This document shows, piece by piece, positions 8,105-15,952 of a stretch of DNA of 64,000 nt. Position 1 is the stretch's first letter. Every line of letters starts with the position of its first letter. The DNA is from JALYJG01 sp033763555 (GTDB lineage Bacteria > Pseudomonadota > Alphaproteobacteria > UBA9219), in the NCBI GenBank assembly GCA_033763555.1, contig JANRKK010000036.1, forward strand, positions 62,001 through 126,000. Direction: 5' to 3'. The notes beneath the pieces were generated by a model. It was not told the origin of the DNA. It did no database searches and worked only from the letters and a program-made list of their open reading frames with translations. A program made the translations under genes and the position numbers.

Positions 8105-8689
8105 TTATTGAGGTGCGGCTGGCATTCCGCCGCCAACCTGAGGCGTGCCGCCGGGACCGCCCGGGATATGCTGCTTCATCTGTTGCCTGTGTTGAGCGCG
8201 ATCGGCCTTGCGTTCCATATGTTCTTTTCGGCGTTCGGCCTTTTTCTCCCTATGCTCCTGCCGCACTTCCTGCCGTTCCTTGCGGTTTTCGGCATGCTCG
8301 GCCTTGATCTTCTGATTCAGCTCCATGCGTCTTTCATGAAGGGCTTTGGATTTTTCGCGCAAGCCTTGCGATTTGGCCTGGCACTCCGCGCGCTCTTGTC
8401 CTTTGACATTCATGCATTGCATTTTCAGGCGATCGCGCTCGGCCATGAGTTCTTCATGCTCGCCGCGCATGCGGCCGATGGCTTCGCGAAACTCCTTGCG
8501 CTCGATGCGTTGCTCTTCACGAAGACCGGAATGCGGCGGGCCACCAGCGGGAGTTTCGCTGGACTGCGGCATCGGAGCGGGAACGGGTGCAGGCGATCCG
8601 TCTGTCGGTTCGGCATAGGCCGAAAGGTTGACAGCAAGGGGCGTCGCAAGAACGGCAAGAATGGTCAGAATTTTCAAATGATCGCGCAT
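8105..8689 (-). CDS. Exported charged coiled-coil protein, unknown function
   Basis: 194 aa from the ATG at 8689. A second ATG lies 5 codons upstream, but GGAGAGG sits 6 bp before the chosen one and the product then starts directly with a signal peptide (MRDHLKILTILAVLATPL... AYA). The mature protein has a Pro-rich N-terminus, then about 110 residues of Glu/Lys/Arg-rich helix with many heptad-like repeats (EHREKKAERRKEHMERK), then a Gly/Pro tail. It looks like a periplasmic coiled coil. I see no LTxxQ motif of the Spy/CpxP family. There are two cysteines, in the middle of the helix. Confidence 0.8.
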   Translation of the reverse strand: MRDHLKILTILAVLATPLAVNLSAYAEPTDGSPAPVPAPMPQSSETPAGGPPHSGLREEQRIERKEFREAIGRMRGEHEELMAERDRLKMQCMNVKGQERAECQAKSQGLREKSKALHERRMELNQKIKAEHAENRKERQEVRQEHREKKAERRKEHMERKADRAQHRQQMKQHIPGGPGGTPQVGGGMPAAPQ

Positions 8690-8765
8690 AAAATGCCTCT
8701 CCATAAGGGGTTTTGAGGACGGCTTACGATGCCACAGGATTACGCCGGAACTGTGGCACCCATGG

Positions 8766-9326
8766 TTAAAAAACCTGAATCTCCGTTACGACTTTGTCAA
8801 GCTTGGCGTCATGCGGCCTGTGGGGAACCTCGGCAACCTCTTGGCAGGCATAGGCGAGACCGACCGCCAACACTTTGCGGCGTGCGCGCAAGGCGAAAAG
8901 GGTGCGGTCATAATAACCGCCGCCGCGGCCCAGCCGCCGCAGGGCGCCATCAAAGGCCAGAAGCGGCACAAGGAGAATATCGGGTTCCACAACCGGGCAT
9001 GCAGGCGGCGGCTCCGGAATGCCGCGGTAACCTGCGATCAACGGAATGGCCGGATCATGCACGCGGAATGTAAGTGTGGACGCTTCTGTCACGATGGGCA
9101 GGCAAATAACGCAGCCTTGTGCGCGGAGGGCTTCGGCCAAAGGTGTCGGGTCCATTTCGCCACCATAGGCCCTGTAGCTGGCAACGATATGACCGTGTGG
9201 CGCCTCGATATTTTTCAAAAAATAATCGCGGAGGCGGAGGGGGGCGTTCGGGCTCTGCGCCTTGGCAACCGCGCGCTGTGTTTCCATCACACGGCGCAGC
9301 GCGGCCTTTTCGTCCGGCTCAGACAT
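8766..9326 (-). CDS. ygfA: 5-formyltetrahydrofolate cyclo-ligase
   Basis: 186 aa. The enzyme turns 5-formyl-THF into 5,10-methenyl-THF using ATP in the cytosol. The signature is present as LGRGGGYYDRTL, with ILLVPLLAFD before it and the N-terminal helix RVMETQRAVAK. The start MSEPDEKAALRR (ATG at 9326) is chosen because the frame upstream enters the deoxyhypusine-synthase-like gene. Position next to 6S RNA and zapA is the conserved proteobacterial arrangement (ssrS-ygfA). Confidence 0.93.
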   Translation of the reverse strand: MSEPDEKAALRRVMETQRAVAKAQSPNAPLRLRDYFLKNIEAPHGHIVASYRAYGGEMDPTPLAEALRAQGCVICLPIVTEASTLTFRVHDPAIPLIAGYRGIPEPPPACPVVEPDILLVPLLAFDGALRRLGRGGGYYDRTLFALRARRKVLAVGLAYACQEVAEVPHRPHDAKLDKVVTEIQVF

Positions 9327-9340
9327 GGAAACAGACGGCT

Positions 9341-10300
9341 TCAGGCGCCAAGGACATAGGCAAAAATCAACGGCGCGACGATGGTCGCATCGCTGTGGAT
9401 GACGAATTTCGGTGTTCCGGTGTCCAGTTTGCCCCAGGTGATTTTTTCGTTCGGCAAGGCGCCGGAATAGCCACCATAGCTCTCTTGCGCATCCGTGATC
9501 TGGCAGAAATAGCTCCAGACTGAGATGTCTTCTTTCAGATCCTGATTGATAAGGGGGCGGACGCAAATCGGAAAATCCCCGGCGATGCCGCCGCCAATCT
9601 GGAAGAAGCCGATTTTTTTCTTCGCTGCGTTGGTACGGTACCAATCGACCAGATGCTTCATGTAATGCAGGCCGCCTTTCATGGCTTCCAGCTTCAATTT
9701 GCCCTGAATATGCGCGGCGACAAAGAAATTGCCGAGCGTTGAGTCTTCCCAGCCAGGCACATACAGAGGCAGGTTGGCCTGCGCGGCCGCCAGCACCCAG
9801 CTGTTTTCTTTCGGGATTTCGAACTGTTTCTGGAATTCGGGGTCGAGAACGACCTTATAAAGAAATTCATGCGGGAAGAAGCTCTGCCCGGATTTATGCG
9901 CTTCCTGCCAATGTTTAACGACGAAGCTTTCGACACGGCGCATGGCTGTGGTTTCCGGAATGCAGGTATCCGTCACCCGGTTGAATTCTTTTTCGTACAG
10001 GTCTTCTTCATCAGCAGGTGACAGATCGCGGTAATTGGCAATGCGGCGGTATTGGTCATGCGCTACGGCATTGAACAGGTCTTCTTCCAGATTGGCGCCC
10101 GTGCAGCAGATGGCAGACACCTTGCCCTTGCGGATCATTTCGGCCAGCGAGATACCAAGCTCGGCGGTGCTCATGGCCCCCGCCAGCGTCATGAACATCA
10201 GCCCGCCATCTTCGATATGTTTTTGGTATGCGCGCGCGGCTTCTTTCAGCGCGGCGGCGTTGAAGTGATGAAAATGGGTGTCAATGAAATGACGCATCAT
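9341..10300 (-). CDS. Deoxyhypusine synthase-like enzyme
   Basis: 319 aa. In eukaryotes and archaea this family moves the aminobutyl group of spermidine to a lysine of eIF5A/aIF5A using NAD. Bacteria lack that substrate, so here a polyamine reaction (for example homospermidine-type synthesis) is more likely. Family blocks are FMTLAGAMSTAELG, ICCTGANLEEDLF, FFQIGGGIAGDFPI and the C-terminal ITWGK...IHSDATIVAPL; the WGK lysine (Lys291) matches the catalytic lysine of human DHS. The start is placed at 10300 because the frame further upstream runs into the 6S RNA. No other polyamine gene is nearby. Family assignment is firm; substrate is inferred. Confidence 0.88.
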   Translation of the reverse strand: MMRHFIDTHFHHFNAAALKEAARAYQKHIEDGGLMFMTLAGAMSTAELGISLAEMIRKGKVSAICCTGANLEEDLFNAVAHDQYRRIANYRDLSPADEEDLYEKEFNRVTDTCIPETTAMRRVESFVVKHWQEAHKSGQSFFPHEFLYKVVLDPEFQKQFEIPKENSWVLAAAQANLPLYVPGWEDSTLGNFFVAAHIQGKLKLEAMKGGLHYMKHLVDWYRTNAAKKKIGFFQIGGGIAGDFPICVRPLINQDLKEDISVWSYFCQITDAQESYGGYSGALPNEKITWGKLDTGTPKFVIHSDATIVAPLIFAYVLGA

Positions 10301-10321
10301 GAAATTCTTCATAAACAAGAA

Positions 10322-10493
10322 AACCCGGATTGGCCATAGCCTGCACTCCAACTCCCTGAAACCTGTGGAAGGACCCGCCTCAGCCGATGACGTCTTGTCT
10401 CCGTGGCCTGCACTAAGCAGGTGGGCGCCATATGGCCAAGACCACAGTCAAAGCCAGGGACAGCTCCCGAGAAAACAAAGTAGGGCCCCGGTG
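10322..10493 (-). ncRNA. ssrS: 6S RNA
   Basis: About 170 nt between zapA and the deoxyhypusine-synthase-like gene. Read on the minus strand it shows the alphaproteobacterial 6S features: the 5' segment GGGGCCCTACTTTGTTTTC, GGGAGCTGTCCCTGGC, GTGGTCTTGGC, an internal hairpin CCACCTGC...GCAGGCC, then GGAGACAAGACG, GGCGGGTCCTTCC and a 3' GGCTATGGCC. The two ends pair (CCGG-GGCC-C-TA with TA-T-GGCC-AAT-CCGG) and TTTTCTTG follows. 6S RNA mimics an open promoter and holds sigma-70 RNA polymerase in stationary phase. Ends are estimated from the closing stem. Confidence 0.9.
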
Positions 10494-10538
10494 ATGTTAG
10501 CCGCCTGTCGCGCTGCGCAGGACCTTCCGGACAGGAGC

Positions 10539-10847
10539 TTAAGCCCGGCCCACCTGGGATGCAATATGAGCCACCCGCTGCTGCAAATGATCGACGGCAG
10601 CCACCAGCAAGTCCTCGTCCTGCGAGGCTTTTTGGGCAGCGTCGCGGCGTAAATCAAGCAATTCATCCGCCATTTGCAGGCAGGTCAGCATCAAAAGGCG
10701 CAATTCGGTGGTGTTGCCCGCCCGGTGCGCGACCTGGTGCATTCTATCTTCGACGAAGCGGACAACTTCTTTCAGCTGGCTTTCTTCGCCGGGGTCGCAA
10801 TTGACGAAATATTCGCGGTTGTAAAGGGTGATGGCAAGTTTGGACAT
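10539..10847 (-). CDS. zapA: Cell division protein ZapA
   Basis: 102 aa. ZapA binds FtsZ and bundles its filaments at the division ring. The N-terminal strand region reads LAITLYNREYFVNCDPGEE, followed by VVRFVEDRMHQVAH and a long C-terminal coiled coil. A good Shine-Dalgarno (GGGAGGCC) precedes the ATG. The small coiled-coil gene upstream is 12 bp away in the same direction, and 6S RNA starts about 45 bp past the stop. Confidence 0.93.
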   Translation of the reverse strand: MSKLAITLYNREYFVNCDPGEESQLKEVVRFVEDRMHQVAHRAGNTTELRLLMLTCLQMADELLDLRRDAAQKASQDEDLLVAAVDHLQQRVAHIASQVGRA

Positions 10848-10859
10848 GGACGGCCTCCC

Positions 10860-11084
10860 TTAGTGCCTGAGGATTCCTTCGAGATGCTGGATTGCCTGGT
10901 CAAGGCGGCTGGCGGCTTTTTGTGCGATGGCCAGGGTGCCAGCTTCGCGCGCGCGGCTTTCTTTCAGCAGGCGAGTTTGCTCCTTGAGCGAGTCCCGCTG
11001 CGTGCCGTTGCTGAGGCCAATTTTGTCTTCGAGGCTGAAAATAGTTTCGTCCAGCTCTTCAAGCTTTTGCTTCAGGCGTTCCAT
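10860..11084 (-). CDS. Small coiled-coil protein (DUF4164-like)
   Basis: 74 aa and almost entirely helical (MERLKQKLEELDETIFSLEDK, then RLDQAIQHLEGIL). Small proteins of this type are often found just upstream of zapA in alphaproteobacteria; I believe the family is DUF4164 but could not check. The start has a strong Shine-Dalgarno (AGGAGGTTTTC). The tight spacing to zapA suggests shared transcription and perhaps a role around division. Confidence 0.75.
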   Translation of the reverse strand: MERLKQKLEELDETIFSLEDKIGLSNGTQRDSLKEQTRLLKESRAREAGTLAIAQKAASRLDQAIQHLEGILRH

Positions 11085-11166
11085 GAAAACCTCCTGAGAT
11101 CGATAGGAGATTTAAGACTAGGCTGCCGCCCGGGCGGCGTCAAATGGTTCGTGGACGGGAAAAAAC

Positions 11167-11241
11167 TGGTGCCGATTGTCAGAATTGAACTGACGACCTA
11201 CCGCTTACAAGGCGGTTGCTCTACCGCTGAGCTAAATCGGC
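11167..11241 (-). tRNA. tRNA-Thr, anticodon TGT
   Basis: 75 nt including an encoded CCA. The acceptor stem GCCGATT pairs with AATCGGC. The D arm (GCTC...GAGC), the anticodon stem ACCGC/GCGGT with loop CTTGTAA (anticodon TGT), and the T arm GTCAG-TTCAATT-CTGAC are all intact. It reads ACA and other Thr codons. Confidence 0.97.
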
Positions 11242-11316
11242 ATCTGTGCACAGAACATCTATTTATATGAATGTCTTTATCTTGTCACCGTAAAGAAGCT
11301 GGGGCAAAGTCCACTT

Positions 11317-11724
11317 ATGCGTTCTGCCAAGGCTCTCTTTCTCCTGTTAACCCTGATGCTGCCCGGCTGCGCGGCGTCCGAGACCCATTCCTACATAACG
11401 CCGCCGACGCCCGGGGGACGGCTCTGCGCGTCCCAGTGCCAGGAAGCCAAGGATTACTGCAGCGAAACCTGCCATATCCAGCAGCGTCAATGCGTCACGC
11501 GCGTGCAGGGGCAGGCCCTGATGGATTACCAGAAATATACCGCCGGACAGTATTTCCAGCGCCAGGCCATCGAATTACGGCCGCGCGATTTCGAGCGCAT
11601 GACGCCCTGCAATGACGCCCTCAAGACCTGTTCGGATAAATGCGAAGATCATTACCGCGCCTGTTTTGAAAGCTGCGGCGGACAGGTGAAAACGGAATCA
11701 TCCTGCCAGTTTATGTGCTTCTGA
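11317..11724 (+). CDS. Cysteine-patterned lipoprotein, probable disulphide-stapled helical hairpin
   Basis: 135 aa. A lipoprotein signal ends in lipobox LPGC (Cys18). The mature part has ten cysteines in two groups: 37, 41, 48, 52, 59 and 98, 105, 109, 116, 120. Each pair 37/120, 41/116, 48/109, 52/105 and 59/98 adds to 157, so the two groups are exact mirror images, as for two antiparallel helices joined by five disulphides. Cys130 and Cys134 form one more CX3C. I know no named family. It stands alone, 75 bp after the tRNA on the opposite strand, and converges on corC. Confidence 0.82.
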   Translation: MRSAKALFLLLTLMLPGCAASETHSYITPPTPGGRLCASQCQEAKDYCSETCHIQQRQCVTRVQGQALMDYQKYTAGQYFQRQAIELRPRDFERMTPCNDALKTCSDKCEDHYRACFESCGGQVKTESSCQFMCF

Positions 11725-11727
11725 TAT

Positions 11728-12651
11728 TCAGGCTTTGACAGCCCCGGCAGGCGCCGCCGCACGGCGCGAGCCGCGGATGCGCAGCCGCTTGATGCGGCTT
11801 TGGTCCATTTCCAGCACATCGAAACGCAGCCCGTCGCCATGACGGAAGCTTTCGCCGATCTGCGGTACACGCCCGGCGATATGCGTCACATAGCCGCCCA
11901 GCGTGTCGATATCCTCGCCATCCAGTTCCGGCAGGGTCATTCCCGTTTGTTCCTCGAACTCCTCGATCGGCAAGCGGGCATCCACCAGCAGCGTGCCATC
12001 GGCACGCGTGATGATGGGCGGCGCGGGTGGCGCATCATGCTCATCATCGATTTCGCCGACGATTTCCTCGACCAGATCCTCGATGGTGACAAGCCCGTCC
12101 ACACCGCCGAATTCATCAACAACCATCGCCATATGCTGCCGCGTCTGGCGCATTTGCAGCAGGAGTTTGGCGACAGGCATGGAGGGGGCCACGAACAGCA
12201 CCGGACGTATCAAATCCGCGACGGTGCGCTGATGCTGATGCGTCAGGCAGGGCATGACGTCCTTGATGTGCACCATGCCGATCACATCATCCAGCGTATC
12301 GCGGTAAGCAGGGATGCGGCTGTGCGCATGCACGGCCATAAGATCGGCGATTTCTTTCAGAGTGCTGCTGACATCGGCAGCGATGATGTCGGCGCGCTGG
12401 ACCATGCAATCGCCCGTCTTGCGCTCGCGCAGATTGATGATGTTGCCAAGCAGAAGCCGTTCGCCCTGTGTCAGGCCGGATTCGGACAGAGGCTCCTCGA
12501 TCAATTCCTCGACCACCTCGCGCAGCACTTCGGCATCAGGCGGCGCATGCCACAGGTAGCGCAACGCATGCCAGGCGCGTTGCCACCATGTCCGGGGTTC
12601 GTCGGCGTCAATGTCGCGCGACGTTGTATCGTCAAGAATGGGATGGTTCAT
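11728..12651 (-). CDS. corC: CBS-domain transporter-associated protein, CorC/TlyC type
   Basis: 307 aa. It has a short N-terminal region, two CBS domains (about residues 80-200; DCMVQRADIIAAD, HSRIPAYRDTLDDVIGMVHIKDV, HMAMVVDEFGGVDGLVTIEDLVEEIVGEI) and a C-terminal CorC_HlyC domain ending in DVLEMDQSRIKRLRI. The family is linked to Mg/Co efflux and is often called hemolysin-like. There is no DUF21 membrane part, which fits the short CorC form. It overlaps ybeY by 4 bp. The usual next gene, lnt, is absent. Confidence 0.92.
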   Translation of the reverse strand: MNHPILDDTTSRDIDADEPRTWWQRAWHALRYLWHAPPDAEVLREVVEELIEEPLSESGLTQGERLLLGNIINLRERKTGDCMVQRADIIAADVSSTLKEIADLMAVHAHSRIPAYRDTLDDVIGMVHIKDVMPCLTHQHQRTVADLIRPVLFVAPSMPVAKLLLQMRQTRQHMAMVVDEFGGVDGLVTIEDLVEEIVGEIDDEHDAPPAPPIITRADGTLLVDARLPIEEFEEQTGMTLPELDGEDIDTLGGYVTHIAGRVPQIGESFRHGDGLRFDVLEMDQSRIKRLRIRGSRRAAAPAGAVKA

Positions 12652-13169
12652 TTTTTGCCAGGGGCGGATGCCGGAAAGGCGTAGGGGTCAGGGAGGCCCA
12701 GTTCTTTCATGATCTTTGTCTCAAGCCGCTCCATGCGTGTTGCTGCGCTTTCGGAGGAATGATGATAGCCGAAAAGATGTAAAAGGCCATGAATCAGAAG
12801 ATGAGTGGCGTGATTTATCAACATCTTGTGGTCTCTTTTTGATTCAGCCACAATATATTGATATCCCATGACAATATCGCCGACAGGAAGGAGCTGCTGG
12901 ATTTTGCCTTTCCGCGGCCATTTCCCGCCCTCGAATTGCGGAAAGGAAAGGACATTGGTCGGCTTATCAATGCCGCGAAAATCCCGATTGAGCTGTCGTA
13001 CTGCCGCACCACCCGTCAGCAGTAGACTCACGGAACAGGAAATGCGCTTGGTGGCCGGAAGATGCGCAAGCGTCACCTGTGCCGCTTTTTCCAGCCGCGC
13101 ATTAAGGCGTGGGATGCGCCGCCAGCCTTTATGTTCCACCGAAATATCGAGAAGGGTTTTTTTACTCAT
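12648..13169 (-). CDS. ybeY: Endoribonuclease YbeY (16S rRNA maturation)
   Basis: 173 aa. YbeY is a Zn-dependent RNase for 16S rRNA 3' maturation and ribosome quality control. The zinc motif is HGLLHLFGYHH (the usual D before the last His is His here, but the three ligand histidines are spaced correctly). The region RQLNRDFRGIDKPTNVLSFP is also typical. It overlaps both miaB (upstream) and corC (downstream) by 4 bp, so translation is probably coupled. Confidence 0.96.
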   Translation of the reverse strand: MSKKTLLDISVEHKGWRRIPRLNARLEKAAQVTLAHLPATKRISCSVSLLLTGGAAVRQLNRDFRGIDKPTNVLSFPQFEGGKWPRKGKIQQLLPVGDIVMGYQYIVAESKRDHKMLINHATHLLIHGLLHLFGYHHSSESAATRMERLETKIMKELGLPDPYAFPASAPGKK

Positions 13170-14515
13170 GCAGCGATCAGGTCGCCCGAGAGATCTTGTG
13201 GGCTTGCACCACTGATGACGACTTGCCTTTCCTGACCGATCAGGTTTTCGGGCCCCTCGACATGCACCGATTGCATGAAGGGCGTGCGGCCATGCAGCTT
13301 GCCGTCGCGGCGGCGGGTGCGATCGACCAGAACCGCCTGCACCGTGCCGACGGCTTTGAGATTAAATTCTTCCTGCTGTTGACGCAGAAGCTGCTGCAAC
13401 CCGTAAAGCCGCGCATCCTTCACATCTTCGGCAATCTGATTGACCATCGCAGCGGCGGGTGTGCCGGGACGGCGACTGTATTTGAAGGAGTAGGCCTGCG
13501 CAAAAGTAATGTCGCGCACCAAGGCCATGGTATCGGCGAAGTCTTTGTCTGTTTCACCGGGAAATCCGACGATGAAATCCGACGAAAAAGCCATATCCGG
13601 CCGCGTCGCGCGTAATTTGTCGATCGTGCGGCGATAATCATCCGCCGTATGTTTGCGATTCATGGCTTCCAGCACGGCATCCGCCCCGCTTTGCACGGGG
13701 AGATGCAAAAAAGGCATCAGCTGCGGCAGGTCGCGATGCGCCGCCAGAAGCTCCTCATCCACATCGCGCGGGTGTGACGTCGTGTAGCGCAGCCGCTTGA
13801 GGCCGGGAATATCCGCAAGCCGGAAAAACAGACGCCCAAGCCCCCAGACCTTTCCATCCGGCCCTTCGCCATGGAAGGCATTCACATTCTGGCCGAGCAG
13901 GGTGATTTCCCGCGCGCCGCCGCTGACCAGCCTTTCGGCCTCAGCAATGATCGCCGCAACCGAGCGCGAATATTCCGCGCCGCGCGTATAGGGCACAACG
14001 CAGAAGGTGCAGAATTTATCGCAGCCTTCCTGCACCGACAAAAAGGCGCTGATGCTTGTCGATGTTTTTTCGGCAGGCAGAAAATCGAATTTCGGTTCCG
14101 GCGGAAATTCCGTGTTCAACACGCCTCCGCTTTGCCGATTCACGCGCGCGATCATTTCCGGCAGCTGGTGATAAGTCTGCGGCCCGAACACCATATCGAC
14201 CCAGGGCATGCGGCGCTGGATCTCGGCGCCTTCGGCCTGCGCCACGCAGCCCGCAACGGCGACCAGCATGCGTCCGCCTTCTTTATTTTTCGCATCGCGG
14301 TGCGGACGCAAACGCCCCAGCTCGGAGAAAAGCTTCTCGGTCGCCTTTTCGCGGATGTGGCAAGTATTGAAAATAACGAGATCGGCGCCTTCCGCCTGCT
14401 CCGACGGCGCATAGCCGAGCGACGCCACGACATCGGCCATGCGCTCCGAGTCATAGACATTCATCTGGCAGCCCCAGGTCTTGATGAAAAGTTTTTTGCT
14501 TTTAGCTTGATTCAT
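13166..14515 (-). CDS. miaB: tRNA-2-methylthio-N6-dimethylallyladenosine synthase MiaB
   Basis: 449 aa. This radical-SAM methylthiotransferase acts on A37 of tRNAs reading UNN codons. The N-terminal UPF0004 domain supplies three cluster cysteines (KTWGCQMN, FNTCHIREKA, VAGCVAQ), the radical-SAM motif is CDKFCTFC, and a TRAM domain (QAVLVDRTRRRDGKLHGRT) ends the protein. The usual phoH gene between miaB and ybeY is absent: miaB ends inside the start of ybeY. Its own start overlaps the exported-protein gene upstream by 4 bp. Confidence 0.97.
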   Translation of the reverse strand: MNQAKSKKLFIKTWGCQMNVYDSERMADVVASLGYAPSEQAEGADLVIFNTCHIREKATEKLFSELGRLRPHRDAKNKEGGRMLVAVAGCVAQAEGAEIQRRMPWVDMVFGPQTYHQLPEMIARVNRQSGGVLNTEFPPEPKFDFLPAEKTSTSISAFLSVQEGCDKFCTFCVVPYTRGAEYSRSVAAIIAEAERLVSGGAREITLLGQNVNAFHGEGPDGKVWGLGRLFFRLADIPGLKRLRYTTSHPRDVDEELLAAHRDLPQLMPFLHLPVQSGADAVLEAMNRKHTADDYRRTIDKLRATRPDMAFSSDFIVGFPGETDKDFADTMALVRDITFAQAYSFKYSRRPGTPAAAMVNQIAEDVKDARLYGLQQLLRQQQEEFNLKAVGTVQAVLVDRTRRRDGKLHGRTPFMQSVHVEGPENLIGQERQVVISGASPQDLSGDLIAA

Positions 14516-14976
14516 TTGTGCGTTTGCCCCGGTTTGTCTTCAGGGTTTAGTTTTATTCTAAGGATGGTTGGCCAAGCCCCATCTCCGACATATGAACTTC
14601 CCAGCTCTAATGTAAGTTTATCAGAAGGCTGTATAGTTTTTTTATTTTCGTAAATTTGTACCTCGCCTATATTGTTAAAATCCCACCAGCGCACAATATC
14701 TGTTCGTGTTTTCTCAGCGAGAGAAGAGCAGGCGAGCAGTGAGCTGGTTTTGGTTTGTGACTTAACATTTGTGACTAAAATGCCAATATCAAAGTAGCGA
14801 TAAAATTCGCTTTTGTTCCAATAAAATTTTCCATTCGATATAGACAGAACTTTCGCCTCTACCTCACATTGAGGGTGAATGGGATTTTTCAAAGCCTCTG
14901 CTTTTGATGTGGCACACAACAACAAAGCAAGACCGATTAACTCACGGGCTGCATTCGTTATTTTTTTTCTTTTCAC
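14512..14976 (-). CDS. Exported protein of unknown function inserted before miaB
   Basis: 154 aa. The N-terminus is basic and then hydrophobic (ARELIGLALLLCATSKAEA), a likely signal peptide. The mature part has two cysteines and is rich in Lys, Asn, Ser and Ile. Base composition is clearly lower in GC than in miaB and plsC on either side, which suggests later arrival. I recognise no family. It overlaps the miaB start by ATGA, so it is read in the same operon and may be coupled to miaB. Confidence 0.7.
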   Translation of the reverse strand: MKRKKITNAARELIGLALLLCATSKAEALKNPIHPQCEVEAKVLSISNGKFYWNKSEFYRYFDIGILVTNVKSQTKTSSLLACSSLAEKTRTDIVRWWDFNNIGEVQIYENKKTIQPSDKLTLELGSSYVGDGAWPTILRIKLNPEDKPGQTHK

Positions 14977-15011
14977 GCTTATACCTCATGACCCAGTCGA
15001 TCAGCTCACGT

Positions 15012-15863
15012 TCAGGCCGTCGCCGTTCGTTTCATAACATCCCGCCCTGCGGCCATAGGCCGTCCGGTCAGGCACCGCTCCATGCCACGGGCAACCTGCT
15101 CATGGCAATAGGCGGCCAGTGCCTTGCGGTCGGGAAAGGCCTGCGGCGACACGGGCGGATGGAAAATCACGTCGATCGTAAAGCGCCCATGTTTAAACAT
15201 GTTCCAGAGATGCCCCTGCAAGGTCATATCGCCGAACCAGGAATAAAGCGGCCGCAGATCGCGCGTCAGCGGCAGCCCGTTCAGCCCGGTGCAAACAAGG
15301 GAAACAGGCTGCACCTGCAAGCCGAGTTCTGACGGCACCTGCTCGGCCAGACTGAACAGGCTGCTTTTGAAAGGCAACACACGCATGCCGTCGGTCGATG
15401 TGCCTTCGGGAAAAAGGATGAGGCTTTCGCCGCGCGTCAGACGCGCGCTCAGGGAATTTTTCTGCTGATTGACGTGGCGGGCCTGCCGCTCGATGAAGGC
15501 CGTGTTCTGTAATTTGGCGAGAAACCCGATCAGCCACCAATCGGCAACTTCGGATTTGGCGACAAAATAAGCCGGGAGCAGTGCGCCCAAAACGATGATG
15601 TCGAGATAGGAGGTATGGTTGGCGACGAAAAGAATGGGCGACCCGCCCGCAACGGCGCCATGCGCACGAACGCGAAAGCCGAGAACGTGCAAGAGGCAGC
15701 GGTAGAAGATCAGCAGCACGCGAAACGGTTTTTTCGAGCACGTGATATTCACGGCCAGCTGCAACGGCACCAGAAGCGCGCAGAGTCCCAAAAACATGAG
15801 GGCGCGCGCGGCACCGATCAGACTGGCGCTGCGTGACGAAGGAATGGATTGACCAAAACTCAT
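15012..15863 (-). CDS. 1-acyl-sn-glycerol-3-phosphate acyltransferase (PlsC/OlsA type)
   Basis: 283 aa. The enzyme acylates lysophosphatidic acid, or lyso-ornithine lipid in the OlsA subgroup, at the inner membrane. Motif I is NHTSYLDI, motif III is FPEGTSTDG, and an N-terminal hydrophobic segment (FLGLCALLVPLQLAV) anchors it. A plsC homologue just before miaB is common in alphaproteobacteria. An OlsB-like gene lies 630 bp further on in the same direction, so OlsA activity is possible. No clear Shine-Dalgarno is visible at the chosen ATG. Confidence 0.88.
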   Translation of the reverse strand: MSFGQSIPSSRSASLIGAARALMFLGLCALLVPLQLAVNITCSKKPFRVLLIFYRCLLHVLGFRVRAHGAVAGGSPILFVANHTSYLDIIVLGALLPAYFVAKSEVADWWLIGFLAKLQNTAFIERQARHVNQQKNSLSARLTRGESLILFPEGTSTDGMRVLPFKSSLFSLAEQVPSELGLQVQPVSLVCTGLNGLPLTRDLRPLYSWFGDMTLQGHLWNMFKHGRFTIDVIFHPPVSPQAFPDRKALAAYCHEQVARGMERCLTGRPMAAGRDVMKRTATA

Positions 15864-15901
15864 GAAGGGAATGTGCCACGGATTTCAGGGGGCGTCATCT
15901 G

Positions 15902-15930
15902 TTGTGGCTGCACTCAAGGTCCTATATAAT
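15902..15930 (+). promoter_or_regulatory. Sigma-70-type promoter for the gene at 15953
   Basis: TTGTGG, a 17-bp spacer and a perfect TATAAT (15925-15930). The predicted start point, near 15937, leaves room only for the Shine-Dalgarno at 15941. The ATG at 15929 falls inside the -10 box, so it cannot be the translation start. Confidence 0.75.
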
Positions 15931-15952
15931 GAACTTATTCAAGGAGGAGTCA

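Noticed and set aside
11125..11138. 14-bp GC palindrome downstream of tRNA-Thr
   Set aside because: No T-run follows in either direction and there is no room for a loop; probably chance in GC-rich DNA.
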